A DNA stretch of 64,000 bases from Phormidesmis priestleyi Ana. GTDB lineage: Bacteria > Cyanobacteriota > Cyanobacteriia > Phormidesmidales > Phormidesmidaceae. Shown here piece after piece: positions 43,337-52,756 of the stretch. Each line of letters begins with the position of its first letter. Position 1 is the first letter of the stretch. The stretch covers positions 62,001 to 126,000 of the forward strand of contig LJZR01000002.1 in NCBI GenBank assembly GCA_001314865.1, written 5' to 3'. The position numbers and the translations under genes were made by a program. The notes below the pieces were generated by a model. The model was given only the letters and a program-made list of their open reading frames with translations, had not been told where the DNA came from and ran no database searches.

Positions 43337-43420
43337 GCGACGGTTGTGGAGCGACGGTTGTGGAGCGACGGTTGTGGAGCGACGGTTGTGGAGCGACGGT
43401 TGTGGAGCGACGGTTGTGAG
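43337..43420. repeat. Six-copy 14-bp tandem repeat
   Basis: Six nearly perfect copies of GCGACGGTTGTGGA, 115 bp upstream of the ispG start codon. Confidence 0.95.
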
Positions 43421-43535
43421 GCGATCGCAACGTCATTTACAAACAGTCATTTCAAAACAGTCAGAACATTCAAAGCGGCTCGTTATGTGGCAACCTTTAG
43501 TTAGAAACTAGTTAGAAACTGTTGTTAGTAGAACT

Positions 43536-44900
43536 ATGCAAACTCTGTCTGACTCACCAGAAGCCGCCCAAAATACCAGCACTGTCGATCAAACATCTGC
43601 TGATGAATCCCTATTTGAAACAACTATCGTGCGCCGTAAAACTCGTCCTGTAAAGGTTGGCGATATAACCATTGGCGGTGGCCATCCGGTTGTGGTGCAG
43701 TCGATGATTAACGAAGACACGCTAGATATTGAAGGTTCTGTCGCCGGGATTCGCCGACTGCACGAAGTAGGCTGTGAAATTGTGCGCGTCACAGTGCCCA
43801 GCATGGCTCATGCCAAAGCCTTGGCTGACATTAAAAACCGGTTAAGAGAAACCTATCAAACAGTGCCCTTAGTGGCAGATGTGCATCATAACGGCATGAA
43901 AATTGCGCTGGAAGTGGCCAAACATGTCGATAAGGTGCGAATTAATCCCGGCCTATATGTGTTTGAAAAGGCAACGAAAAATGCAGATGGGAGCGATCGC
44001 ACCGAATACACCCAGGCAGAATTTGACAGCATCGGCCAAAAAATTCGTGAAACCCTAGAGCCCCTCGTCATCTCCCTGCGAGACCAGGGTAAAGCCATGC
44101 GCATTGGGGTCAACCACGGCTCCTTGGCCGAGCGGATGCTTTTTACCTACGGCGATACGCCCGAAGGCATGGTGGAATCGGCGCTAGAATTTATCCGAAT
44201 TTGCGAATCGTTAGATTTCTACAACCTTGTGATTTCGCTCAAAGCCTCACGTGTACCTGTTATGCTAGCGGCCTATCGGCTCATGGTAAAACGAATGGAT
44301 GAGCTAGGCATGAGCTATCCGCTGCACTTGGGCGTTACCGAAGCAGGCGATGGTGAATATGGCCGCATCAAATCGACCGCAGGCATTGCGACGTTGCTTG
44401 CCCTTGGCATTGGCGATACCATCCGCGTTTCACTCACCGAAGCACCCGAGAAAGAAATTCCGGTATGCTACAGCATCTTGCAGGCCCTAGGGCTACGCAA
44501 AACCATGGTGGAATATGTCGCCTGTCCGTCCTGTGGACGCACCCTATTTAATTTAGAAGATGTTTTACACAAGGTGCGCAACGCCACCAGCCACCTGACT
44601 GGCCTAGATATCGCCGTTATGGGCTGCATTGTCAACGGGCCTGGCGAAATGGCCGATGCCGACTACGGCTATGTTGGAAAACAAGCCGGGACAATTGCGC
44701 TCTATCGAGGCCGCGAAGAAATTAAGCGTGTTCCCGAAGCCCAGGGTGTCGCAGCGCTGATCGACCTCATTAAGGCTGATGGCCGATGGATAGAACCTGA
44801 TGGAAACCCTAATGCAGCATCTGAGATAAACCCTGCTGTTGAAACTGCCGATTCAAAGGCGGCTCCATCGGACTTGGCAGCAGCAGGTGCGATTCACTAA
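43536..44900 (+). CDS. ispG: 4-hydroxy-3-methylbut-2-enyl diphosphate synthase IspG
   Basis: 454 residues. Conserved core from [20 protein letters not shown] and [11 protein letters not shown] through RINPGLYVF, and the 4Fe-4S ligands in [12 protein letters not shown] and [10 protein letters not shown]. It catalyses the reductive ring opening of MEcPP in the MEP isoprenoid pathway; the cyanobacterial enzyme uses ferredoxin. About 35 residues at the C terminus are a non-conserved Ala/Asn/Ser-rich tail. It is followed on the same strand by the C-terminal protease gene (159-bp gap). Confidence 0.96.
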   Translation: MQTLSDSPEAAQNTSTVDQTSADESLFETTIVRRKTRPVKVGDITIGGGHPVVVQSMINEDTLDIEGSVAGIRRLHEVGCEIVRVTVPSMAHAKALADIKNRLRETYQTVPLVADVHHNGMKIALEVAKHVDKVRINPGLYVFEKATKNADGSDRTEYTQAEFDSIGQKIRETLEPLVISLRDQGKAMRIGVNHGSLAERMLFTYGDTPEGMVESALEFIRICESLDFYNLVISLKASRVPVMLAAYRLMVKRMDELGMSYPLHLGVTEAGDGEYGRIKSTAGIATLLALGIGDTIRVSLTEAPEKEIPVCYSILQALGLRKTMVEYVACPSCGRTLFNLEDVLHKVRNATSHLTGLDIAVMGCIVNGPGEMADADYGYVGKQAGTIALYRGREEIKRVPEAQGVAALIDLIKADGRWIEPDGNPNAASEINPAVETADSKAAPSDLAAAGAIH

Positions 44901-45059
44901 CTGGCCTAGCACTCAGACATGCCAGTACTCATCGCGATTTAACCTGATCTTATAGTGCATTTTTGATCGTACCCCCGTTCACCCCTTACTCAGGTAACTA
45001 ACAAAGGGTGTGTGTTAAATTGGGCGTAACTACGTCCTCCATACAGGATTTTCTCATCT

Positions 45060-46388
45060 ATGGCTATTACTAAGCGCGGTCTTATATTAGGAGCAACCGC
45101 ATTAGCGAGTGCCGCTGTCGTCATTACCGGCACCGGCATTCACCTCGCCGACGGCCAAGCCTTTTTTAAGGAAAGCCCTAAAGAACTGATTGATGAAGTA
45201 TGGCAGCTGATTGACCACGAGTATGTAGATGACTCGTTTAATGCCCTTGATTGGAATGGTGTTCGTACGTCGTACCTGAATCGCACCTATACCGACCAAG
45301 AACAGGCTTATGATGCCGTGCGCGAAATGCTAGAGCAGCTTGACGATCCCTACACTCGGTTTATGGATCCGCAAGAATTTAGCAGCATGCAAATTGACAC
45401 GTCGGGTGAGCTTACTGGCGTGGGGATTCAAATCACTCAAGAAGAAGAAACCAAGGAGATTTTAGTCGTTTCGCCCATTGAAGATACGCCTGCCTCTGAC
45501 GCGGGTATGCTTTCTGGCGATGTAATTACTTCAATTGACGGCCAAAGTACCGAAGGGATGGAGCTAAGCGACGCGGTAAATCTGATTCGAGGGCCGGTGA
45601 ACTCAAGCGTTAACATTTCGGTGATGCGCGAAGGCAGACCTTTAGAATTTGAGCTAACTCGCGCCCGTATTGAAATTCATCCTGTCCGCTACTCCGTAGA
45701 AGAAAGTCCTGAAGGCACTGTTGGCTACATCCGTTTAACGCAGTTTAGCGCCAATGCTTCTGATGAGATGCGCAACGCTATCAAAGAACTTGAAGAGCGC
45801 GATGTTGCTGGCTATGTTTTGGATTTGCGGTCTAATCCGGGTGGGCTGTTGTTCTCCAGTATAGACATTGCAGAAATGTTTATTGATGAAGGCACCATTG
45901 TCTCTACCGTTGATCGCAACTCGGTGAGCGACGAAGAAGTCGCCAAAAATCAGGCCCTTACTGACCGACCGCTGGTCGTTTTGGTCGATGGTGGCTCGGC
46001 CAGTGCCAGTGAAATTCTTTCTGGTGCACTGCAAGACAACGGTCGTGCTGAGCTGGTGGGCACTCAAACCTTTGGTAAAGGCTTAGTGCAGTCGGTACGC
46101 GGCTTGGCGGATGGCTCTGGGGTTGCAGTTACAATTGCAAAGTATCTAACTCCATCGGGCCGAGATATTAACAAGTTGGGCATTTCGCCTGACTATGTGG
46201 TAGAAATCACCGAAGAGGAGCGTGAGACCCTCGCTAAAGACCGTGACAAAGTTGGGACCCTAGAAGACCCGCAGTACTCCAAAGCGATTGAGGTATTGAC
46301 CACCTCTATCCGCGCTGAGCGATCGCCAGCCACGACGGTTGGCGCCACAGACCAAGTGCTAGAGCCCGCCAGTGCTAGCGCTGAGTAG
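45060..46388 (+). CDS. Carboxyl-terminal processing protease (S41)
   Basis: 442 residues. N-terminal signal (GLILGATALASAAVVITGTG), a PDZ domain (about 110-195) and an S41 catalytic domain with Ser in DGGSASASEILSGALQDNGR and Lys in GTQTFGKGLVQS, the usual Ser-Lys dyad. Such proteases trim C termini in the lumen/periplasm; CtpA matures the D1 protein of photosystem II. Cyanobacteria have several paralogs (CtpA, B, C) and I cannot tell which this is, so no symbol is given. Confidence 0.93.
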   Translation: MAITKRGLILGATALASAAVVITGTGIHLADGQAFFKESPKELIDEVWQLIDHEYVDDSFNALDWNGVRTSYLNRTYTDQEQAYDAVREMLEQLDDPYTRFMDPQEFSSMQIDTSGELTGVGIQITQEEETKEILVVSPIEDTPASDAGMLSGDVITSIDGQSTEGMELSDAVNLIRGPVNSSVNISVMREGRPLEFELTRARIEIHPVRYSVEESPEGTVGYIRLTQFSANASDEMRNAIKELEERDVAGYVLDLRSNPGGLLFSSIDIAEMFIDEGTIVSTVDRNSVSDEEVAKNQALTDRPLVVLVDGGSASASEILSGALQDNGRAELVGTQTFGKGLVQSVRGLADGSGVAVTIAKYLTPSGRDINKLGISPDYVVEITEEERETLAKDRDKVGTLEDPQYSKAIEVLTTSIRAERSPATTVGATDQVLEPASASAE

Positions 46389-46480
46389 TTTCTAGGGTCG
46401 TGTTCTGTACCACGGCCATTACCGGTGTTACAAACGGCTATAGGACATTAGTAAAATGGCGTCCGTAAAATCTAGAAAAT

Positions 46481-46663
46481 CTAGCTAGGCTTACATTTAC
46501 CTGCTCTAATCAGGCCCACTCGCTTTGCGATGGCCTGATTTTGTGCTTTAAAGGGGCCCCACTGTTCTAAAGGTGCTGTATTTAAGGATGCTAATGCCTG
46601 AGCAGATACAATTTTGCACTGTTCAGAGGCTTCTTTGACGATGTACCAGCTTTCTTCCAACAT
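46481..46663 (-). CDS. Small conserved-looking protein
   Basis: 60 residues, MLEESWYIVKEASEQCKIVS to AIAKRVGLIRAGKCKPS. The pattern (WYIV...QCKIVSAQALASL...EQWGPFKAQNQAIAKRVGLIRAGKC) resembles a short cyanobacterial family I have seen without assigned function; I cannot confirm it here. No signal or membrane segment. Antisense to the 3' region of the protease transcript and overlapping a hairpin at 46508-46540. Confidence 0.6.
   Translation of the reverse strand: MLEESWYIVKEASEQCKIVSAQALASLNTAPLEQWGPFKAQNQAIAKRVGLIRAGKCKPS
46508..46548 (+). terminator. Terminator-like hairpin after protease gene
   Basis: 9-bp inverted repeat AATCAGGCC / GGCCTGATT with an inner TCGC/GCGA pair, followed by TTGTGCTTT on the plus strand, 120 bp after the protease stop. 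It lies within the coding region of the opposite-strand small gene. Confidence 0.5.
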
Positions 46664-46733
46664 ATTTTTAATTTTTCCGATTAATTTTTTTCAATGTAAT
46701 GGCTGAGGCGGCTATGACGGAGTGATTTAGGGT

Positions 46734-48254
46734 TTAGGTTACTTGCGAGGCTTTGTGCAAGCGGTAGGTGACGGTTGCTGCGATTAAGCAAATCACGGCT
46801 AGCGATCGCACCACCCCCACAACCCCAATATGTTCTTGCAATATCGGCAACCCCAATGTACCTAACACCGCACCCAGCTTGGCAATGCCACCGGCTAGTC
46901 CTGCCCCGCTAGCGCGAATTTCGGGCGGAAACAGCTCACCTGATAAAAGGAACGTAGTGGAATTAGGGCCTATGTTCATTGTGAGATTAAACACAATAAA
47001 GCCCACGAACAGCCAGGCTAAACTGGTGCCCGCAAAAGAAAGTATCCATAGCCCAGCGGCCATCCCAATAAACCCAACGACCTGCAACGGAATGCGACCA
47101 ACGCGATCAACGAGTAAAACTGCCGTTAAAAAGCCGACGACTAAAAACACATTGACAATAGCCGCTCCTTGCGCAGAGGCTATTTCTCGTAATAAAAAAC
47201 TATCGCTTACCAAACTATCGCTGGATGCAAAGGTCAGTGCTGCAATAATAGTGGGTGTAAAAATGCCGATGCCATAGGTCGAAATATCTTGCAAAAACCA
47301 GGGAATAGACGCTAAGGCAGTTTGTTTGATATAGGTAGAAGAGAACAAATCACGATAACTTAACCCAACAGAAGAGGGTGTTGGCGCTGAAGTTGAAGAA
47401 TCTGTGTGTTCTATTTCCGCATAGTCTACGCCAAGTTTGTCAGCAGTTTCTGAAATCTCTAAACTCTCTGAAGCCTTTGAAACTTCTGAAGTCTTTGAAA
47501 CTTCTGAATTCTCAAAGTCAGGCTCCAAGTTAATAGTTTTCTCTAAAAGCTGTGAAGCTGCTTTAGAGGCTTCTTTGTACTTTCCTTTGGCCAGGTAGTA
47601 GCTAGGACTCTCTAACAAAAACAACAATCGCAGCCCACCCACTAAAACAGAAAGAACAATTCCCACGCCCAACATGTACCGCCATGCATAGCCAGTGGCT
47701 AGCTCCGGCGCGATTTTTTGAAACAGTAAAATAGTTACCCAGCCGACTAACGCACCTAGCAACGCACCCACAGACTGAAAACTAAACGCACCAATGACCA
47801 TCCGACCCCGTAGCCTAGCGGGCATGTTTTCGGTGATGTATGACACGCTAATGGGGTAGTCAGCACCGATGCCGATGCCAACAGCAAAGCGAAAAAACAG
47901 CAGTGACCAGGCGTTCCAGGCCAGCGCCGTACCCGCTGAGGCGATGATGAATAGGCCAATGTCAATCACCAGCATGAGCTGCCTGCCCACTTTGTCGGTA
48001 ATCGGGCCAAGTGTGAGCGAGCCAACGAGAGCCCCAAGTAGTGCAGCGGTGGCGATCGCACCCACCCAGCTAGCGCTCAGCCCAAAATCCTGCTGAATAA
48101 ATGGTATGGCGATGCCGATGATAAAAAAGTCGAATCCATCTAGTGCAATGAGCCCAGCCGAGAGAATCCACAACATCCACATAGGGCGCGTGAGATTAGC
48201 GGCGTTTAGCTCGGCTTGCAAGCGCGCTTGGGGAGAAGAGATCATACTAAACAA
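46734..48254 (-). CDS. MFS transporter (metabolite:H+ symporter type)
   Basis: 506 residues with about 12 membrane segments. N-terminal part contains ALDGFDFFIIGIAIPFIQQD, the loop motif GPITDKVGRQ and ADYPISVSYITENMPARLRG; the second half has LLVDRVGRIPLQ and NIGPNSTTFLLSGELFPPEI. This resembles the NiaP/PcaK/phosphate symporter-like branch of sugar-porter-related MFS. The central cytoplasmic loop (about 225-285) is enlarged by SEVSK-type repeats. Substrate unknown. Same strand as the two uncharacterised genes upstream of it. Confidence 0.85.
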   Translation of the reverse strand: MFSMISSPQARLQAELNAANLTRPMWMLWILSAGLIALDGFDFFIIGIAIPFIQQDFGLSASWVGAIATAALLGALVGSLTLGPITDKVGRQLMLVIDIGLFIIASAGTALAWNAWSLLFFRFAVGIGIGADYPISVSYITENMPARLRGRMVIGAFSFQSVGALLGALVGWVTILLFQKIAPELATGYAWRYMLGVGIVLSVLVGGLRLLFLLESPSYYLAKGKYKEASKAASQLLEKTINLEPDFENSEVSKTSEVSKASESLEISETADKLGVDYAEIEHTDSSTSAPTPSSVGLSYRDLFSSTYIKQTALASIPWFLQDISTYGIGIFTPTIIAALTFASSDSLVSDSFLLREIASAQGAAIVNVFLVVGFLTAVLLVDRVGRIPLQVVGFIGMAAGLWILSFAGTSLAWLFVGFIVFNLTMNIGPNSTTFLLSGELFPPEIRASGAGLAGGIAKLGAVLGTLGLPILQEHIGVVGVVRSLAVICLIAATVTYRLHKASQVT

Positions 48255-48330
48255 AGGCGAGCGATTGAGATAGTTTCTCCTAAGACGTTGAGAGCATTAA
48301 AGACTTTGAACATTAGAGTCTTTAAGCGTT

Positions 48331-50205
48331 TTAAGGCCCTAAGCCCGGTAGTTTTTGCGCGATCGCTGTCAATGGATTCGGCTGCGTATTTTTCACAGGC
48401 TCCACCGCCCTGACTTGGGGATACACCGTTAAAGCATCGCCGTTCACCCAGCCTGAATAGTAACGCAGCTGAGTCGCTTCTGGTTCTAGGCTGAGCAGGT
48501 TAAAGTCGCCTCGAATGGCATATTGGTTAAACGAAAAGCCCGATTGACTGTTGGCACTGACCAGCCCTTGAGGGCCACCGCCTACCAGGTTCCAAGACAC
48601 TTCATCTAGTGCGCGCGTAAAGCGTTTGCCGTTCCAATGCCACTGCCGCCCAGGCCAAAAGATAGCCTCACCACCCGACATTTTTCGAGCGACTTCATTC
48701 TCCATTCGATAGCCGCCTTGCGCCAGCGTTGTCTCAAATCCTGGCTCGTACACGACTTCGTAACGAAAGTCTCGATCTTCTGACTGAGGCTGATTGACCT
48801 GATGAGCCTGACGGGTGTTGTGTAGCGCTGCCCATAGTACTTCTACCTGGGAGCCTTTGAGCGTTGTAACGGGCTCCTCTGCCAAGAGGCTATCGTACAG
48901 AGGAATGCCTTGGTCAGGCAGATTCGCCGTTGCTGTAAATTGCCAACAGTCCCAGCTTTCGGTTTGATCTATAGCCTGCCACTCAACTTGACAAACACCG
49001 TTGCCCGTTGCCACCCACAGCGAGTCATCAACGGCTGCTAGCTCATAGGGAATTGCCCCAACGATAGGACTGTTGCTGATGGTATAGCTGCTGAGCGCTT
49101 CAGTTTGGGGCTGATAGGCCACTAGGCCGCTGGCTGGGAAGCTGGGATTGCCCTCACCGCTTTGCAGCGTGCCTAGCCACAGGGTTAGGTTGGGGGACTG
49201 GTTGGGGGATTGGTTGTTAGGCTGATTGTGAGACTGGCCTGACGCTGTGCTGTCAGTTGCACTGTTGGTTGCCCTGTCGGTTGCGCTGTCAGTTGCGCTG
49301 TTGGTTGCAACCATAGAGGTAATTTGGTCGCCCTGGATTTCGCTGGGTTGTTGAATTGTCAGTTTTTCTGACTGAGGGCTGTAGTGCAACAGGCTGGCGA
49401 AACCATTGTCGCCTTCGCCCTGACTAGTGGTGGCTGCAAACCAAATAGCATCTGGTGTGACCACAGTATCTGCAATTCTAGGGATACCCAAGCTAGCACC
49501 TAGCCCGGCGGCTTGGACATCCGCTAAGCTGTACAGCTGATGGGTGGTGACTTGTCCATCAGGCGTTTTTAAATCAAAGTAAACGGCTTCTTCTGGTTCT
49601 GGTGCATCAATCGATCCATGCAAACCCTCAGGGTTTAGCGTGCCCTTATTGGATTCAGAGGTTGGTGCGATCGCTTCAGAGTCTTCAGATTCTCGCCTAA
49701 TTTCTGCATCAAGCCAATCTGCCTGTAGCCTAATGCGGTACTGGTAGGATTGGCCATTGAATTCTACTGCTTCATATTCAGGATTAGCCCAGCTCTTGAG
49801 CGATGCTTCGTAATCAAAGGGCTCTTGAGGTTTGGGCGGTGTGTTCGTGATAGACCATGTGCGATCGCTCTGATTGTTTTGCCCGCTATTCTGCTGGGGA
49901 TCTCCCTCCTGACATTGAGAGAAGGCATTAGTGAAAGTATAGTGGGGCGTTTCAACGACAACGGCATCTACAGACGCTGAAATCGCTAAGGGCTGAAAGT
50001 TAAACTGTTCAAATACCGGTGTTTCTGGCAGGACGGTGAGCGGCTGCAGTGGCTCATTAGCTGAAAGTGACTCGTTAGCTGGCGGGCAAGGCATTCTACT
50101 GTCGCGCCCACCGGCTTCCGAAGGGACTGTCGCGACGCAAGCCGTTATTGAGATAGTCATCATTAGCGGTAAGCACATCACCGCCCGTAGGGTTTGAAAC
50201 CGCAT
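48331..50205 (-). CDS. Uncharacterised lipoprotein-like exported protein
   Basis: 624 residues, family not recognised. The N terminus MRFQTLRAVMCLPLMMTISI ends in a lipobox-like SITAC (Cys23), so lipid anchoring outside the cytoplasm is likely. The remainder is rich in beta-strand-like segments with recurring IWFAAT, LWVATGNG and LWAALHN, suggesting a beta-propeller fold with a C-terminal region. A low-complexity insert of ATNSATDS type (encoded at about 49250-49320) and NQSPN repeats interrupts it. Follows the gene ending at 50316 with a 110-bp gap, same strand, so the two may be an operon. Confidence 0.7.
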   Translation of the reverse strand: MRFQTLRAVMCLPLMMTISITACVATVPSEAGGRDSRMPCPPANESLSANEPLQPLTVLPETPVFEQFNFQPLAISASVDAVVVETPHYTFTNAFSQCQEGDPQQNSGQNNQSDRTWSITNTPPKPQEPFDYEASLKSWANPEYEAVEFNGQSYQYRIRLQADWLDAEIRRESEDSEAIAPTSESNKGTLNPEGLHGSIDAPEPEEAVYFDLKTPDGQVTTHQLYSLADVQAAGLGASLGIPRIADTVVTPDAIWFAATTSQGEGDNGFASLLHYSPQSEKLTIQQPSEIQGDQITSMVATNSATDSATDRATNSATDSTASGQSHNQPNNQSPNQSPNLTLWLGTLQSGEGNPSFPASGLVAYQPQTEALSSYTISNSPIVGAIPYELAAVDDSLWVATGNGVCQVEWQAIDQTESWDCWQFTATANLPDQGIPLYDSLLAEEPVTTLKGSQVEVLWAALHNTRQAHQVNQPQSEDRDFRYEVVYEPGFETTLAQGGYRMENEVARKMSGGEAIFWPGRQWHWNGKRFTRALDEVSWNLVGGGPQGLVSANSQSGFSFNQYAIRGDFNLLSLEPEATQLRYYSGWVNGDALTVYPQVRAVEPVKNTQPNPLTAIAQKLPGLGP

Positions 50206-50315
50206 TAACTTTACTATTTCCCTCCTAATTTTCTCTGGCTTGCCAAGCTTTGTATTATCGAGCCCTGATTATCAAGCCCTGTATACTACGATGACAGTGG
50301 CTGTAGCTAGAAAAC

Positions 50316-51902
50316 TCACTCTTTAGGCCCATTCTCTCCTCTGAGGCGTCTGAGTAAATCTATAGCAGCGTCACGGCCAAGTCCCTGACGGTTAGCGCTG
50401 TGCTCCCAAAAGGCTTCCCACCAATCTTCGGGCTGTGTGTGCTCACCGTCATATTCGGTAGGGCGGCGCGTGCGGCCATCAGTCACTAGGCTACCAACAT
50501 AGTCTGCATCGTCGTAGATGCGCTGGATTTGAGCATCAATATCGGCCAGGTCTTTTTCGGAGACGATGCCGTTATCTGTCGCTTTATAAAACTGTACAGT
50601 TACTCGGATGGGGAAGTTAGGATCGCGCTCAATCGCCAAATCGTCAATTTCGGTGAAGGGGCCTTCTACTGGGCCGTGACCAATTACCGCCGCTTCTACG
50701 TTGCTTTCGGCGCGGGACATGACGGCCATCGGCGCAGAGAGGACCTCTAATGATTGTAAGCTACTGTCGCTTGCGACTGAGCCTGATGAGAAGGGGTCCT
50801 TTTGCTTGAGCGGCACCTGAATGAGCATGACCATATTGACGCCATCTGCTTCGGTGACTTCGACAGGCGGTAGTGAAATACCTTCATTCGATGGGCTGGT
50901 TTGTTCTTGATTGAAATCGCTGATGCGTTTGCCAGTGAGGCTAGCGCGATCGCCATCTTTATTAAAAAACAAACGCTGTCCCCAGGTACGACCTGCGCCA
51001 AATCCATCTCGCTGATTGTCAATAATCGTTGTGCTAGTGCCTTCGCGAGTTGCCAAAATAGTGAGCACAGCCGGATCACCAGGATAAGACTGATAGTTAA
51101 ACAAAACAGGATTAAAAGTGGCTACGCCGCTTTTAGGAATCGGTAAAAAGGCCGCCTGCGCACTGACCAAAACGTGAGAGTCGCGTGCGGCCAAAAGCGA
51201 TGTTCTATCGCCTTTCCACGAGTCCGGCGCAGATAAATAGCTGCGCAAATCTTCTAATACTTCTGCTAGTGATGTTGATTCAACCGCTTCGCCTTTTTCA
51301 TTGCCGGTTAGCACAGAGAGCTTTTGCATCGGCACATCGGCAGTGAGGTCAGAAAAATTGGGATAGCGAATAACCGGCATCAAATGCAGCTGAGCTTCGC
51401 CTGTACGGGGGTCACGATGCTCTACCTGGATGGTCATATCGCTGATGTTAGGCCCTACGCTAGAGTTGTCGTAGCGGCCAGTGTCTTCCCAGGTAATGTC
51501 GAGTACTTGCAAGCCATGCTCGCTGGCAAGTCGCTGGGCCTCTGGGTCGCGAATCATCGATTTAGTGCGTTCAATGACTTCGCCATATGCCTCAAATTCT
51601 GAAATATTGGTCACAAGGGGAGAAACCTTTCGAGTGGAAGGAGAAACAGAGGGGGCATTAGAAGAACCATCAGGTTCTGTTGGTTGCGCTTGCGAGGTGT
51701 CGGACTGAGGCGGGTTAATTCCCCAGGATTGGGCAATAGCGCTGCTGCTAATTCCCACCGCTTGGGTGATACCAAAGGTAGCACCGACTATTCCACCCGC
51801 GATGACAGGCATCAGTAGGAATTTTCCCAAGACTTTTTGCGGGTTTCTCGGATGCAGTTTGTTGGCGATAGATTGTTCTACTTTGTTAGGAGTGAAGTTC
51901 AT
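50316..51902 (-). CDS. Uncharacterised exported or membrane-anchored protein
   Basis: 528 residues, family not recognised. The N terminus holds one hydrophobic segment (about 27-60, LLMPVIAGGIVGATFGITQA) with AIAQS as a possible cleavage site, then a Pro/Ser/Gln-rich linker (60-95) and a large folded region with segments such as LQVLDITWEDTGRYDNSSVG and YPNFSDLTADVPMQKLSVLT. Presumably outside the cytoplasm. It lies upstream of the other uncharacterised exported protein and is probably co-transcribed with it. Confidence 0.7.
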   Translation of the reverse strand: MNFTPNKVEQSIANKLHPRNPQKVLGKFLLMPVIAGGIVGATFGITQAVGISSSAIAQSWGINPPQSDTSQAQPTEPDGSSNAPSVSPSTRKVSPLVTNISEFEAYGEVIERTKSMIRDPEAQRLASEHGLQVLDITWEDTGRYDNSSVGPNISDMTIQVEHRDPRTGEAQLHLMPVIRYPNFSDLTADVPMQKLSVLTGNEKGEAVESTSLAEVLEDLRSYLSAPDSWKGDRTSLLAARDSHVLVSAQAAFLPIPKSGVATFNPVLFNYQSYPGDPAVLTILATREGTSTTIIDNQRDGFGAGRTWGQRLFFNKDGDRASLTGKRISDFNQEQTSPSNEGISLPPVEVTEADGVNMVMLIQVPLKQKDPFSSGSVASDSSLQSLEVLSAPMAVMSRAESNVEAAVIGHGPVEGPFTEIDDLAIERDPNFPIRVTVQFYKATDNGIVSEKDLADIDAQIQRIYDDADYVGSLVTDGRTRRPTEYDGEHTQPEDWWEAFWEHSANRQGLGRDAAIDLLRRLRGENGPKE

Positions 51903-52042
51903 AGGAGTGTCTTGTATAGCTGTAAATTTAAAATACAGGCTACTTATGCCGTTATTTCGCTGGTTTCAGTTTTAGCAACCAACGGTCTATCGGTTGATGG
52001 GTTTGTGGTCGGTTGTGTAGCTGGCAGTTGCGAGTCGCCTCG

Positions 52043-52756
52043 TCAGCCCAACCTTCTTTCAGCCATTTCTAAATGGCTTTTATGGATTTTTAACATCTGG
52101 TTACCACCGGGCTGAAGCTCATATTCAACGGTTTCTATGCTGCAACTGTAGCCGGTGTTTTGTAACTGCTCAATCACAGGCGGTAGATGAAGCGAGGTTT
52201 CTAGGTTGAGGGTCAGGAGGGGAAAGATTCTAACTTCGCGACAAACGCGCAGCATTTCGGTGATGGCGGCTATGTGAAAGGCGGTGTCACGCTGAAGTGA
52301 GTAGAGAAACAAAAAGTGTGAGCAAAGCCCTAGATCATAGGAGCCAGAACCATAGGCCAGATGAGGAAGCTGGCCTATGGCATAGCGCTTTTGCTGCTTG
52401 CCAGTAGGGTAGTCAGCGCAAAAGCGTTCGATCACGGCAATGCGATGGGCCTTTAGATCAGCAACAGATGCATGATAGCTCCATACCCAGTCCTCTTCGG
52501 TGTCTATTATTTGCTGGATAATATTGTCCAACACGGCATAGAATCTGCTGCGGATTTCTTCAACGTTGAATGCATAGAGTGGATCTACAGACTGAATGGG
52601 GTAGCCTCGTGCGGTGCCTTCTGCATTGAAGCTAGCAGGGCCATCAGCTACGCTCAAAATTGACTTTTGTAAGTCAGCTTCGCTGAGCGAGAACATTTTG
52701 ACATACTCATCAAAGGAGCGTCCGAAGGGAACCACTTGGTTTAGCTGCATGGCCAT
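52043..52756 (-). CDS. SAM-methyltransferase-like protein
   Basis: 237 residues. It starts QLNQVVPFGRSFDEYVKMFS, then SILSVADGPASFNAEGTARG, which fits a class I SAM motif I (ADGPASFN) followed by the acidic IQSVDPLYAF. A later LGLCSHFLFLYS resembles motif IV/post-I. Substrate unknown. The start overlaps the stop of the guanine deaminase gene by 16 bp, so the two are translationally coupled and probably act together. Confidence 0.75.
   Translation of the reverse strand: MAMQLNQVVPFGRSFDEYVKMFSLSEADLQKSILSVADGPASFNAEGTARGYPIQSVDPLYAFNVEEIRSRFYAVLDNIIQQIIDTEEDWVWSYHASVADLKAHRIAVIERFCADYPTGKQQKRYAIGQLPHLAYGSGSYDLGLCSHFLFLYSLQRDTAFHIAAITEMLRVCREVRIFPLLTLNLETSLHLPPVIEQLQNTGYSCSIETVEYELQPGGNQMLKIHKSHLEMAERRLG

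Larger units (their letters stand above)
42861..43535. other. Intergenic region upstream of ispG
   Basis: 675 bp holding imperfect repeats of CAGTGATATGTTTAG/CAGTGATGCAT type (about 42935-43000), a strong terminator (43122-43155) and a 14-bp tandem repeat (43337-43420). The ispG promoter should lie after 43420. No gene recognised. Confidence 0.55.

Noticed and set aside
43337-43420. CRISPR-like array
   Set aside because: Copies are directly adjacent with no spacers and the 14-bp unit is too short; it is a plain tandem repeat.
43323-43511. 62-codon frame MTAMGRRLWSDGC...
   Set aside because: Its sequence is only the translation of the 14-bp array plus flanking DNA; no start signal or family.
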